DNA of 64,000 bases from Clostridia bacterium (GTDB taxonomy: Bacteria; Bacillota; Peptococcia; DRI-13; UBA5745): positions 1 to 64,000 of the forward strand of contig JAHDMJ010000001.1 in assembly GCA_018436095.1 (NCBI GenBank). Direction: 5' to 3'. Each line of letters starts with the position of its first letter. The first letter of the stretch is position 1. The notes beneath the pieces were generated by a model. That model did no database searches, was not told the DNA's origin, and saw only the letters and a list, made by a program, of their open reading frames with translations. The position numbers and the translations under genes were made by a program. Positions 25,926 through 34,377 of this stretch are shown here, piece by piece.

Positions 25926-27872
25926 ATGAAATCAATTCAAAACAAACTAAGTCTTTTTATTACCGCCCTTATCTTTAGTACGGCAATAATCATAACAGGC
26001 TTTGCCTTGATGATTTTTTACAACAACATGACGGCTCAGCTTGAGGAGGAAGTCGAAGCTTTATCTGTTTCTTACAGTCATGCCGTACATAATCAAATCC
26101 AGAATTTCAAAACGGGCTTGGAGATGTCCGCTACTTTAGAGGATATTACCAAAACCAGGGGCGTTAAGAGAGACGTTTTGCTGGCTGACCTGGCCAAAAG
26201 TCTGGGTTTCCAATACCTGGCTCTGGCGGACAAACTAGGCGAAACCACCCGCAACAGCAATATTGTCCAGCGGGAATATTTTCAAAAGGCTCTAGCGGGG
26301 GAGACCTTTATGTCCAGCCCCCTCATCAATATGGTAGACGGCTCCGTAACGATTATGGTGGCTACACCCGTCAACAACGGCAGCGGCTATCAGGGCGTCC
26401 TCTATGGCGGGCTGGCCTATGATACCTTCAGCGCCATTATCAAGGATATCAAAATCGGTGAGGGCGGTTATGCCTTTATTACTGACCAGACAGGAACCAT
26501 AGTGGCCCATCCCGACGGCAGCCTGGTTGAAACAATGATGAACTACATTGAAGAAGCCAAAGAGGACAGCTCATACCAAAAGCTGGCTACCATCCTGGGC
26601 CGTATGATTAACGGAGAAACAGCCGTCTCTTATGCCGATTTCGGCGGTGCCAACAGAATGTACGGTTTTACGCCTGTCAATGGGCCGGAGCAATGGTCCA
26701 TTTCCGTATCCGTACCCCTTAGCCAGATCATGGGCAAGGTTTACCAGGTTGTTGCCCTATGTCTGATTGTCCTTTTAATCCTGCTGGTCATCAGCGTTTT
26801 TCTGGCTTTCCGCTTTTCCCGCTCCATCACAAAGCCCATTGTGGCCGCCACCCAGCGGATCGAGCTTTTGGCAGAGGGTAATCTCAGCGCTCCTGTGGAC
26901 GCGGTTAAAGGCCGGGACGAGCTGGCCCGCCTGTCTGCGGCTCTCGGCGATACCATAAACGAGCTGCGCAGCTACATCGGGGATATCTCCCAAATGCTGG
27001 GCACTATGGCCGCCAATGATTTTACGGCAGCAAGCACCGTCGAATATAAAGGTGAATTTGCCCCCATCAAAAACGCTTTGGAAAACATCTCTGCCTCCCT
27101 CAACCAAACCCTGTCTCTCATCGGCACCTCTGCCGACCAGGTAAACTCGGGAGCTCTCCAATTTTCGGCGGCGGCACAAAAACTGGCCTCGGGATCTGTA
27201 GAGCAGGCCGCTTCTATTGAAGAGCTATCGGCAAGCATTGCCAAGGTGGCGGAGCAGGATGCTCTGAATCTGGAATCGGTCAAGCAGGCAAACCAGTATG
27301 TCCGCCAGGCCAATACCGACGTGCAAAGCGGTGTGGGCCAGATGGCCCTGATGACCGAAGCAATGGATAAAATCGCATCCTCCTCCGGTGAGATCAGCAA
27401 GATTACGAAGCTTATTGAAGACATCGCTTTTCAAACCAATATATTGGCCCTCAATGCCGCCGTTGAAGCCGCCCGGGCCGGCAACTCCGGCAAGGGATTT
27501 GCCGTGGTAGCCGATGAAGTCCGCAGCCTGGCCGCCAAATCGGCGGAGGCCGCCAAACAGACGGCCTCCCTTATCCAGCATTCCATTGCTACCGTAGCCG
27601 AAGGTACTGAAATCAACTCAAAAACGGCAGAAATTTTGCAGAATGTAGAGGAAAATACCCACAAGGTAGCGGAAAGCTTCACTTCTATCGAGCAAGCCTC
27701 CGCCGAACAGGCCATTGCCATTGAACAGGTTAAAATCGGCCTTTCCCAAATCGCCGATGTGGTTCAAACAAATGCGGCCACCGCAGAAGAAAATTCCGCC
27801 ACCAGCCAGGAGATGTCTGCTCAGGCCGCTACCCTGCGCCAAGAGGTTGGCAAATTCAAGCTGGCCGAATAA
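25926..27872 (+). CDS. Methyl-accepting chemotaxis protein with dCache-type sensor
   Basis: A 648-residue chemoreceptor. A first helix at about 10-32, an extracellular double-Cache sensor (about 38-275; segments TTRNSNIVQREYFQKALAGE and GEGGYAFITDQTGTIVAHP are typical), a second helix (about 280-303), a HAMP (about 305-358) and a long signalling hairpin with the tip IEDIAFQTNILALNAAVEAARAG. dCache receptors sense small molecules such as amino acids or carboxylates; the ligand is not evident. No other chemotaxis genes are nearby. ATG follows GGGAGGATTTA. Confidence 0.93.
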   Translation: MKSIQNKLSLFITALIFSTAIIITGFALMIFYNNMTAQLEEEVEALSVSYSHAVHNQIQNFKTGLEMSATLEDITKTRGVKRDVLLADLAKSLGFQYLALADKLGETTRNSNIVQREYFQKALAGETFMSSPLINMVDGSVTIMVATPVNNGSGYQGVLYGGLAYDTFSAIIKDIKIGEGGYAFITDQTGTIVAHPDGSLVETMMNYIEEAKEDSSYQKLATILGRMINGETAVSYADFGGANRMYGFTPVNGPEQWSISVSVPLSQIMGKVYQVVALCLIVLLILLVISVFLAFRFSRSITKPIVAATQRIELLAEGNLSAPVDAVKGRDELARLSAALGDTINELRSYIGDISQMLGTMAANDFTAASTVEYKGEFAPIKNALENISASLNQTLSLIGTSADQVNSGALQFSAAAQKLASGSVEQAASIEELSASIAKVAEQDALNLESVKQANQYVRQANTDVQSGVGQMALMTEAMDKIASSSGEISKITKLIEDIAFQTNILALNAAVEAARAGNSGKGFAVVADEVRSLAAKSAEAAKQTASLIQHSIATVAEGTEINSKTAEILQNVEENTHKVAESFTSIEQASAEQAIAIEQVKIGLSQIADVVQTNAATAEENSATSQEMSAQAATLRQEVGKFKLAE

Positions 27873-27890
27873 AATCTATTGTTATTTTTT

Positions 27891-27931
27891 AAAGTACAGG
27901 GCAGCTTACTCTGCCCTGTACTTTTGTTTTT
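27891..27931 (+). terminator. Terminator after the chemoreceptor gene
   Basis: Fourteen-base stem AAAGTACAGGGCAG / CTGCCCTGTACTTT with loop CTTACT, followed by a T tract on the plus strand. Confidence 0.9.
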
Positions 27932-27953
27932 GCGGATTCGTTCAAATCTCTCT

Positions 27954-29093
27954 CTAAAATTTCGTCTCCGGGAAACCGGCGTTTAGCTGCCGGATGCATT
28001 GGGGGTTTAGCTTAAATTGTTGAATGATATCATCGTGAAGCATCAAGGTATAATCGGAAACCTCTTTAAAACTGAGTCCCAGGCAGGCAATAAAAAGGCC
28101 ATTGAGGGACCAGTTTTGGATACCTTTAGGATCGGAGAAGGTTGCGGAAAGGGGCATATACCTTTTGCCCTTTATTTTGGTAAGCACCGCTTGAAAGTAA
28201 ACGAAAAGCAGGTAATGCCTATAGTATTTAAGACTTAGGTAAGAATTGGCCTGATGATAGCTTTTCAGGGAGGAAAAGAGTATTTTGCTGTATACTATCT
28301 CGTAAATCTTCCTTTTAATCTTGTGCCGGTCATAGCCCCGGGCAATACCTATGGTTCTAAGCAATTGCATTTCCGGTGTGGAAAAGCCCCGTCCCACAAC
28401 CCGGATACCTGTCGCCTCGAATTTTATAGCCGGCAGCCGGCGGAGGATCTTCCTCAGGCTAAGCTTGCGCCAATCATGCCGGGTTAAGAGATATTGCAAA
28501 TATTCCATAGAATAAGAGGAATAGGATTTTGACCTATAAAAATAGGACTTGTCTTCAACGGCGCAAAGCAAATCAAATTTTTCCTGCATGCTTTCTTCAT
28601 ATTGAAATGTGTATACCGGAAATTTCTCGAATATGGGTATGGTGTTCGTAATACTTTTAACCTTAAAGGGCTGAGAAATTACCTGATGCTCTCCATAAGT
28701 CAAAAAGCCAAAGGACAGGAAGTAAAGCAGGTACTTCGCCGCCGCTGTATCTGTCTGCTTGGTAAGCCAAAGAAACAGGAAAGAAAAAATAATCATCAGC
28801 AACTGATATTGAAAAAAGATTAAGAATACAAAATCGAGAATTTTGTAATTAAATCTTACGATAAGTTCCAGCTTTTTGGCGTCGTCCGTCAAATACTCCA
28901 AGAAAATAAAGGTTGTAATTAAAAGCAGAGCCAGGCTTTCCCTTATATTGAATATATTAAAATAGGCCGTCCCATAGGAAAAAAGGTATAAGAGAAACAT
29001 CCTCTGATTTTCTAAAAAGTTCGAGTAGGAAATAATCGCCACCGAGGCCATGATAAATATGATAAAAATATTATTGTTGAATAATTCTTCCAT
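27954..29093 (-). CDS. Membrane protein with degenerate GT51 (transglycosylase-like) domain
   Basis: A 379-residue protein. The first 135 residues contain about four hydrophobic segments. The rest resembles a diverged peptidoglycan glycosyltransferase (GT51) domain: LLCAVEDKSYF with Glu180 in the place of the catalytic EDxxF motif, GRGFSTPEMQLLRT (234-247) in the place of GxSTITQQLxR, and KIKRKIYEI (258-266) like the RKxxE motif, all with family-like spacing. The His of motif 1 and the second catalytic Glu are not obvious. It may be a pseudoenzyme or a novel branch. ATG follows GGAGATGT. No neighbours suggest a pathway. Confidence 0.55.
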   Translation of the reverse strand: MEELFNNNIFIIFIMASVAIISYSNFLENQRMFLLYLFSYGTAYFNIFNIRESLALLLITTFIFLEYLTDDAKKLELIVRFNYKILDFVFLIFFQYQLLMIIFSFLFLWLTKQTDTAAAKYLLYFLSFGFLTYGEHQVISQPFKVKSITNTIPIFEKFPVYTFQYEESMQEKFDLLCAVEDKSYFYRSKSYSSYSMEYLQYLLTRHDWRKLSLRKILRRLPAIKFEATGIRVVGRGFSTPEMQLLRTIGIARGYDRHKIKRKIYEIVYSKILFSSLKSYHQANSYLSLKYYRHYLLFVYFQAVLTKIKGKRYMPLSATFSDPKGIQNWSLNGLFIACLGLSFKEVSDYTLMLHDDIIQQFKLNPQCIRQLNAGFPETKF

Positions 29094-29223
29094 ACCACAT
29101 CTCCGAAGCCAGGTATTTGCAGTTCATTTTTTTCCGGCCCTGCTGATTCTAAAAGAATTATATCGCATTTTCCAAGAAAGTCCAATCAGGCTCTGGGACG
29201 TGCTTTAGAGTGCGGCCAATTTT

Positions 29224-29445
29224 GTGCAGTTTTTTCGTTTGTGTGTAGGTTCAGGTTTCCGCCTGTGCAGTTTTTTCGTTTGTGTGTAGATTGTACCGCT
29301 TGTCAGGCCAATTTTAGCTAATTCCAGTCCAAATCTGTGCAATTTTTTCGTTTGTGTATAGATTCGCTTTTTGCATTTTATACACAACCGCAAATTTTGC
29401 TCACGTCTCCGCCCCCAGTTGCACACAACCGAAAAAACTGCACAG
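29224..29445. repeat. Inverted array of 41-bp-phased repeats, locus 2
   Basis: The 490-bp gap 29094-29580 has no gene apart from a promoter at its right end. Forward cores GTGCAGTTTTTTCGTTTGTG start at 29224 and 29265 (41 bp apart), with a variant at 29337; reverse cores ACACAACCGCAAATTTTGCT (29382) and ACACAACCGAAAAAACTGCA (29423) are again 41 bp apart. The core differs from the other loci, but spacing and inverted layout are the same. Confidence 0.75.
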
Positions 29446-29545
29446 AAAATCTTTAACTTGTTTGTGTGGAGTCGGGGACAGTATTAGTTTGCTTATCATT
29501 CTATAGTTATATCTGGAATGAAATTAAAATTATGGAAAATTTTTC

Positions 29546-29574
29546 TTGGATTTTTTTAGTGTTTATAGTATAAT
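29546..29574 (+). promoter_or_regulatory. Sigma-A promoter giving a predicted leaderless message
   Basis: TTGGAT at 29546, 17-base spacer, TATAAT at 29569-29574. The usual start point, about seven bases after the -10 box, falls on the ATG at 29581. Confidence 0.8.
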
Positions 29575-29580
29575 TACCAC

Positions 29581-30453
29581 ATGAAAGGGTTTTTAAGTCA
29601 TTTTTCGGCAGCAGCCTATTGGAATATTCCATACATTGAAGCTGTACTCGGTTTTGCTCCTAATAAATCGAGTACTGTTGATTTTACTGTTTTCCGGCCT
29701 AGCGCGCGATCACAGATAAAAGGACGAAAAATTCACTTATGCCAATTCGCTTTGCCAGCCGGTGCGGTGATACCAAAAGGCGGCAAAATGGTTGCATCGC
29801 CGGAATTGTTGTTTCTTCAGCTGGCATCTGAATTAAGCATCCATCGGCTTATTCTGCTTGGCCTACAGCTTTGCTCACATCAACCGGGGAACCCCTCCGC
29901 GGCTATCACCACAAAAGAAAAGCTTAAGTCCTTCCTTTCGGAAGCCCCAGGCCATCACGGCCAGAAAAAAGCCTGGCGGGCATCAACATATATAGAAAAC
30001 GGTTCCGCATCCATCATGGAATCCATCGTTTATATGTCTCTGACGCTACCCTACTTATTAGGCGGCTATGGACTTAGGGGGGCCATTTTCAACTATGAAA
30101 TCAGGCTCCAAGGCGAAGCCGGCAAACGCTTACGGCAGAAACGTTGCTTTATAGACCTTTATTACAAAACGGCAAAATTAGCTATAGAGTATGAAAGCTT
30201 CTCTTTTCACAGCCGCCCATCAGAGCAGGGTAAAGACGCTATACGCTCCGCAATACTTGACAGACATGGGATTGAAATGATGCATTTAAGCACAATCCAG
30301 CTATACGATAAGATAGCTTTTGCAGATTTCATTTTCAATCTCTCCTCTCGCCTTGGCAAACGTATACAAATCCGAACGGAGAAATTTAATGAAATGAATG
30401 CTCTTCTCCGTGCTTTATTGCCAGTTGGGAATTCTGATATTGATCTCGCTTGA
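29581..30453 (+). CDS. DUF559/Vsr-like endonuclease-fold protein with AbiEi-like N-terminus
   Basis: A 290-residue protein. The N-terminus (FLSHFSAAAYWNIPYIE) resembles the start of AbiEi-type or related proteins. The C-terminal part (about 195-260) looks like a DUF559/Vsr nuclease domain: IDLYYKTAKLAIEYES, with Asp and Glu in the D...ExxG-like position, then a His (FHSRPSEQGKD) and IRSAILDRHGIEMMHL. Glycine after the Glu in DUF559 (EYDG) is replaced by Ser. No Shine-Dalgarno precedes the ATG; the promoter position indicates leaderless translation. AT content is higher than that of the neighbours, which hints at transfer. Function unknown. Confidence 0.6.
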   Translation: MKGFLSHFSAAAYWNIPYIEAVLGFAPNKSSTVDFTVFRPSARSQIKGRKIHLCQFALPAGAVIPKGGKMVASPELLFLQLASELSIHRLILLGLQLCSHQPGNPSAAITTKEKLKSFLSEAPGHHGQKKAWRASTYIENGSASIMESIVYMSLTLPYLLGGYGLRGAIFNYEIRLQGEAGKRLRQKRCFIDLYYKTAKLAIEYESFSFHSRPSEQGKDAIRSAILDRHGIEMMHLSTIQLYDKIAFADFIFNLSSRLGKRIQIRTEKFNEMNALLRALLPVGNSDIDLA

Positions 30454-30482
30454 ATTTAGCTCCACGTGCCGGACGCACCACT

Positions 30483-30526
30483 AAAAAGGGACTTTCTGGG
30501 ATTCACTCTCAAAAAGTCCCTTTGCT
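30483..30526. terminator. Bidirectional terminator
   Basis: Stem AAAGGGACTTT / AAAGTCCCTTT with A tract on the left and T on the right, between convergent genes. Confidence 0.7.
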
Positions 30527-30568
30527 TATATTCACCTTATCTTACGATACCGTGGAACGTATTAAATC

Positions 30569-30910
30569 CTAAAACACCAAAATCTCATACCCATTTTCAC
30601 TATAGGGCCGCAGGCCGGCATGGCCGTTCATATCATTCAACAGGGGCAGCTTGAGACCTTCAATCTCCTCTTTCACCCCCATGGTTTGTGAGCAGGCCAG
30701 GCAAACACCGGCAATCAGACCGGCGTCCAAGGCTTTCTTATAAAGGGGATTTGCCTCCTGAGCAAGTACCGGCGGCAGTTTGACAGCCTCCCCTTCAAAG
30801 ATGATTTTCACTTCATTGCCGGCTTCTTTAAGGTCCAGCCCATTGAGCAGCACATGTACGAAGCACATTTTTTGGCCCCTCATCACATAGAATAAATATT
30901 TTTTCATCAT
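30569..30910 (-). CDS. DsrE-family sulfur-relay-like protein
   Basis: A small (113-residue) DsrE/DsrF-like alpha/beta protein. An N-terminal strand (KYLFYVMRGQ), NEVKIIFEGEAV and the Cys-containing loop GVCLACSQTMGV (about 69-80) are the features seen; the CxxC could carry sulfane sulfur or have redox activity. Genomic partners (TusA, rhodanese) are absent. Two adjacent Met codons at 30910 and 30907 follow GGAGGGCGAGA. Confidence 0.75.
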   Translation of the reverse strand: MMKKYLFYVMRGQKMCFVHVLLNGLDLKEAGNEVKIIFEGEAVKLPPVLAQEANPLYKKALDAGLIAGVCLACSQTMGVKEEIEGLKLPLLNDMNGHAGLRPYSENGYEILVF

Positions 30911-30972
30911 TCTCGCCCTCCTTAATTTTAGATTGTTATCCTCTTAACCGGCACACCTGCACAGCTCCGCCC

Positions 30973-31541
30973 TCACATCGGTTTCAAGTTCTTATTAAGC
31001 CTGTCAATGATTTTCTCCAGCCGGGTTTGGCGTGTTTTATCGGTTTTTGCGTCAAGATAAAAGCCGGTATATGTTTTTTGTATAGACAAGGGCATAGCCA
31101 ACAAATTGGTATATGCAGGTTCAGATTGCTGGATGACTTGCTTAAATGCCTGTATTTGTTCATCGCAGATACTAACCCGTCCAGATAAATCCCACGTACC
31201 ATTTTTCTTAGCTCTTTCAATAGCAGCCATGCCTTGTTGGGTCATTTTTCCTTGTTCAATAAGGGATTGTGCCAACTTTTTGTTCTTATCAGACCAATTG
31301 CTTTTAGCTGTACGGCGAGCAAAATATTTCCTGTATTTGGTGTTGTCAAGGCTTTGCATCTGGCCATCTATCCATCCAAAGCAAAGAGCTTCTTCCAATG
31401 CTTCGCTGGCTAACAGTGTCACCGGTCCGCCTTTTTACCAAAAAGCAACTATATTCCATCGTTATCAGCGCTGTGTTTATCCAGCCAATCCCTAAAGGCT
31501 TCCCTATCGGCAAATTCTAATTCTAAAACATTGCTACTCAT
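30973..31541 (-). pseudogene. YdeI/OmpD-associated family protein, inactivated
   Basis: A gene of about 190 codons broken twice. From ATG 31541 (after GGAGGCTAACG) the frame reads SSNVLELEFADREAFRDWLDKHSADNDGI, then a TAG stop where the family has Trp, then LLFGKK, after which one base is missing and the rest (GPVTLLASEALEEALCFGWIDGQMQSLD...) continues in another frame to 30973. The family is the YdeI/bacteriocin-protection-like group, with the FGWIDGQ motif. A downstream ATG at 31422 leaves a 149-codon frame, but it lacks the N-terminal domain. Function of intact relatives is not well established. Confidence 0.8.
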
Positions 31542-31605
31542 CGTTAGCCTCCTGAATGCGTTATACTTATACTTATACTCTGATCATACCATGCTCCCCC
31601 AAGCA

Positions 31606-31649
31606 GAAAAAGACCTATCTTCCCTTTTGAAGGAAAATAGGTCTTTTTT
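31606..31649 (-). terminator. Terminator of tRNA-fMet (bidirectional)
   Basis: Stem AAAGACCTAT / ATAGGTCTTT with further pairing inside, T run on both strands. Confidence 0.8.
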
Positions 31650-31655
31650 ACTTAG

Positions 31656-31728
<73 letters not shown>

Positions 31729-31876
31729 ATAATGTTTCTGTAGGTCTCCCTAACAGGCATCACTTATGATACCAAAAAAACAAGTTCCTGTCAAGCATGA
31801 AATAGCAATAAAAATAAAAAAGTCCTAAACAATAATTCTTGAAAATAACCGTTTCTTAGAGAATTTCTTGGAGAAT

Positions 31877-32428
31877 TCAAGAATTGCAGGGCAGTTCTCT
31901 TGGCTTCTCATTGCGGTAGAGATCGAAGCGGAAGCCCAAGCCTTCCCATTCCTGCCGTTCCCCCTCTTCCACCAGCCTCCAATCAGGCTCCTCATCCAAA
32001 TCCGCCATAAAACAATCGGCCGCCGCCGCCGCCAAAAACCTGGTGACCCAGGCCTGGCTGCAATAAGGCAGCAGCAGCCGGTAAATCTCAGCCCCGCCGA
32101 TAACCCAGACCCTCTCCTGCGGCAACCCCTGCTGCTCCAGGCACAAAGCCAGCTCGCTTAAATCCCGGCAACTCCATAGCTGCAAACCCTCTTCCCGGCT
32201 TTGCCGCAGACAAGGCTCCAGGCTATCGGGGTTTCTGGTCAGCACAATATTGACCCTGCCCGGCAAAGGCTTGCCCCCGGGCAGGGATTCCAGGGTTTTG
32301 CGGCCCATAATCACGGCGCCGCCAAGGGTTTTAGCTTTAAAATGACGCATATCCGGAGACACCCGAAATAATAGCTGGTTATCCTTGCCGATACCCCAAT
32401 TGGCGTCGGCGGAAAAAATCAGATTCAT
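31877..32428 (-). CDS. folA: Dihydrofolate reductase
   Basis: NADPH-dependent reduction of dihydrofolate. MNLIFSADANWGIGKDNQLLFRVSPDMRHFK contains the substrate-binding acidic residue (Asp in place of the usual position after P) and the W-G-I-G loop; GRKTLESLPGGKPLPGRVNIVLTR and VWVIGGAEIYRLLLP are family motifs. It runs 183 residues, with a long C-terminal region. Lies directly downstream of thyA, the normal metabolic partner that produces dihydrofolate. Confidence 0.95.
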   Translation of the reverse strand: MNLIFSADANWGIGKDNQLLFRVSPDMRHFKAKTLGGAVIMGRKTLESLPGGKPLPGRVNIVLTRNPDSLEPCLRQSREEGLQLWSCRDLSELALCLEQQGLPQERVWVIGGAEIYRLLLPYCSQAWVTRFLAAAAADCFMADLDEEPDWRLVEEGERQEWEGLGFRFDLYRNEKPRELPCNS

Positions 32429-32509
32429 CTTTTAGCCCCTAACTTTTCGATTTATACCGACTCAAAGGGTTCATACCGTCCATGCAAATTTCCACTGTTT
32501 CAAACTGCC

Positions 32510-33340
32510 TCACACTGCCACGGGAATAGCTCCCGGCGAGGGGTGAAATTGATAATCTTCCAGAGTAAAGCTATCCGTGGTAAAAGCATAAAAATCCGTC
32601 ACCTTTTGGTCCAGACTAAACTTAGGCGGGTCAAGGGGTTGGCGGCTCAGCATCTCCTCTACCATGGGAATATGGCGCTCATAGATATGGGCGTCGGCAA
32701 TAACGTGGAGCAATGTCCCCGCCTCCAGGCCGGAGACTTGGGCCAGCATCATCAGCAAAATGCTGTATTGCACTACGTTCCAGTTGTTGGCCACCAGCAT
32801 ATCCTGAGAACGCTGATTCAGGATACCGTTTAAGGTGGAACCGGATACGTTAAAGGTCATGCTGTAGGCGCAAGGATACAGGTGCATGGCATGGAGATCC
32901 TGATGATTATATAAATTGGTAATAATCCGGCGGCTGGCCGGCTGGTGCTTCAAGTCATAAAGCACCCGGTCCACCTGGTCAAACCACCCTTCCTTATATT
33001 CGTGCTTGACGCCTAGCTGGTAACCGTAGGCTTTGCCGATGGAACCGCTTTCGTCGGCCCAGGCGTCCCAGATGTGGCTATTAAGATCATTGACATTGTT
33101 TGATTTCTTCTGCCAGATCCAAAGCAGCTCATCCAGAGAATTTTTTACACCGGTCTTACGCAGGGTAAGAATGGGGAATTCCTGCCGCAGATCGTAACGG
33201 TTAGTCAATCCGAAGGTCTTTATCGTATAGGCGGGGCTGCCGTCCTCCCAACGGGGACGCACAGGCTGATCTTTATCCCAAACGCCCTGCTGCAAAATCT
33301 GGCGGCAGTTTTCCTGAAAAATCACATCGGCTTTTGTCAT
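32510..33340 (-). CDS. thyA: Thymidylate synthase (ThyA)
   Basis: Methylation of dUMP using methylene-tetrahydrofolate. Family motifs: the catalytic Cys in LYPCAYSMTFNV, the preceding RRIITNLYN (phosphate-binding Arg), NQRSQDMLVANNWNVVQYS and HIYERHIPMVEEML. Length 276 fits. Followed by folA, which recycles its product. Starts 35 bases after sigH, so it may be part of the same transcript. Confidence 0.95.
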   Translation of the reverse strand: MTKADVIFQENCRQILQQGVWDKDQPVRPRWEDGSPAYTIKTFGLTNRYDLRQEFPILTLRKTGVKNSLDELLWIWQKKSNNVNDLNSHIWDAWADESGSIGKAYGYQLGVKHEYKEGWFDQVDRVLYDLKHQPASRRIITNLYNHQDLHAMHLYPCAYSMTFNVSGSTLNGILNQRSQDMLVANNWNVVQYSILLMMLAQVSGLEAGTLLHVIADAHIYERHIPMVEEMLSRQPLDPPKFSLDQKVTDFYAFTTDSFTLEDYQFHPSPGAIPVAV

Positions 33341-33374
33341 ATCTTCCTCCGGTTTTGTTCGCTTTCATTGACTG

Positions 33375-34064
33375 CTATTTCTCCATTTGCTGGTCCCGTT
33401 TCAGCAAATACCGCTCCAGCTTGCGTTTGACCCGCTGCAGAGCATTATCAATGGATTTAACATGGCGGTGAAGAATTACAGCCATTTCCTGATAGGTTTT
33501 GCCGTCCAGGTAAGCCATCAGCACCTGCCACTCCAAGGGGCTCAAAATCTCACCCATTTTACCCTCGATATCGTTAAACTCCTCCCGGCTGATGATCAGC
33601 TCCTCCGGGTCCGTAACCCGGGAGCCGGAGATCACATCCAGCAAAGTACGGTCGGACTCCTCGTCGTAAATGGGCTTATTGAGAGAGACGTAAGAATTTA
33701 AAGGGATGTGCTTTTGCCTTGTGGCCGTTTTAACGGCAGTAATGATCTGCCGGGTAATACAAAGCTCCGCAAAAGCCCGGAAGGAGGATTGCTTATCGCT
33801 GCGAAAATCCCTGATTGCCTTAAATAGGCCGATCATTCCTTCTTGAATAATATCTTCTTTGTCCGCCCCGATCAGAAAATAAGACCTGGCCCGGGCCCGG
33901 ACAAAGTTTTTATATTTGTGAACCAGGTACTCCTCGGCTTTTTTATCGCCCTGCCCTGCTAATTCCACAATCTTTTCGTCTTCCATACCATCGTAAGCAC
34001 TGGTCTCAACGGCGGTTTCTTCCTTGGTTTCTTCCTCTTCTTCCAAGAATAATTCTTCTTCCAT
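33375..34064 (-). CDS. sigH: RNA polymerase sigma-H factor
   Basis: Sigma-70-family factor of 229 residues. Regions 2.1-2.4 (YLVHKYKNFVRARARSYFLIGADKEDIIQEGMIGLFKAIRDF) and 4 (LSPLEWQVLMAYLDGKTYQEMAVILHRHVKSIDNALQRVKRKL) match SigH, the early stationary-phase/sporulation factor of Firmicutes, and the location beside rlmB-mrnC-cysS is the conserved place. An acidic N-terminal extension of about 25 residues (Glu-rich) precedes region 1. Its 5' side holds an unusual inverted-repeat element at 34079-34362. Confidence 0.92.
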   Translation of the reverse strand: MEEELFLEEEEETKEETAVETSAYDGMEDEKIVELAGQGDKKAEEYLVHKYKNFVRARARSYFLIGADKEDIIQEGMIGLFKAIRDFRSDKQSSFRAFAELCITRQIITAVKTATRQKHIPLNSYVSLNKPIYDEESDRTLLDVISGSRVTDPEELIISREEFNDIEGKMGEILSPLEWQVLMAYLDGKTYQEMAVILHRHVKSIDNALQRVKRKLERYLLKRDQQMEK

Positions 34065-34078
34065 TACAATCCTCCTAG

Positions 34079-34362
34079 TACTGATCCCGGATTAAATCCG
34101 TGGTATTTAACCGACGAACAACGTAGGTTCTGCGAACTCAATCTGCTATCCGAAGATACTAAGTACGCAGATGTTCTGCGAACTCAATCCGCTATCCTTA
34201 GATATTGGGGCGCAGATGTATCTGCGAACTCAATCCTACGGATATAATCCGCTATCCTTAGACATTGGGGCGCGGATGTATCTGCTATCCGAAGATACTA
34301 AGTACGCAGATGTTCTGCGGAAACAGACCGACAAATCGTTGGATTTTTATCCGGGATTAGTA
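34079..34362. repeat. 284-bp element with terminal inverted repeats and internal direct repeats
   Basis: The gap between sigH and rlmB has ends TACTGATCCCGGATTAAATCC (34079-34099) and, inverted, TACTAATCCCGGATAAAAATCC (34341-34362). Inside, two copies of a block containing GCTATCCGAAGATACTAAG...GCAGATGTTCTGCG and two of a block with CCGCTATCCTTAGA...TTGGGGCGC alternate. It begins two bases from the sigH ribosome binding site, so it forms the sigH leader if sigH is transcribed through it. It looks like a MITE or a long structured leader. Confidence 0.7.
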
Positions 34363-34377
34363 TCAAGCCAAAACGAT

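Noticed and set aside
29205-29426. Small protein with TQTKKLHR repeats
   Set aside because: The frame follows the 41-bp-phased repeats and has no ribosome binding site.
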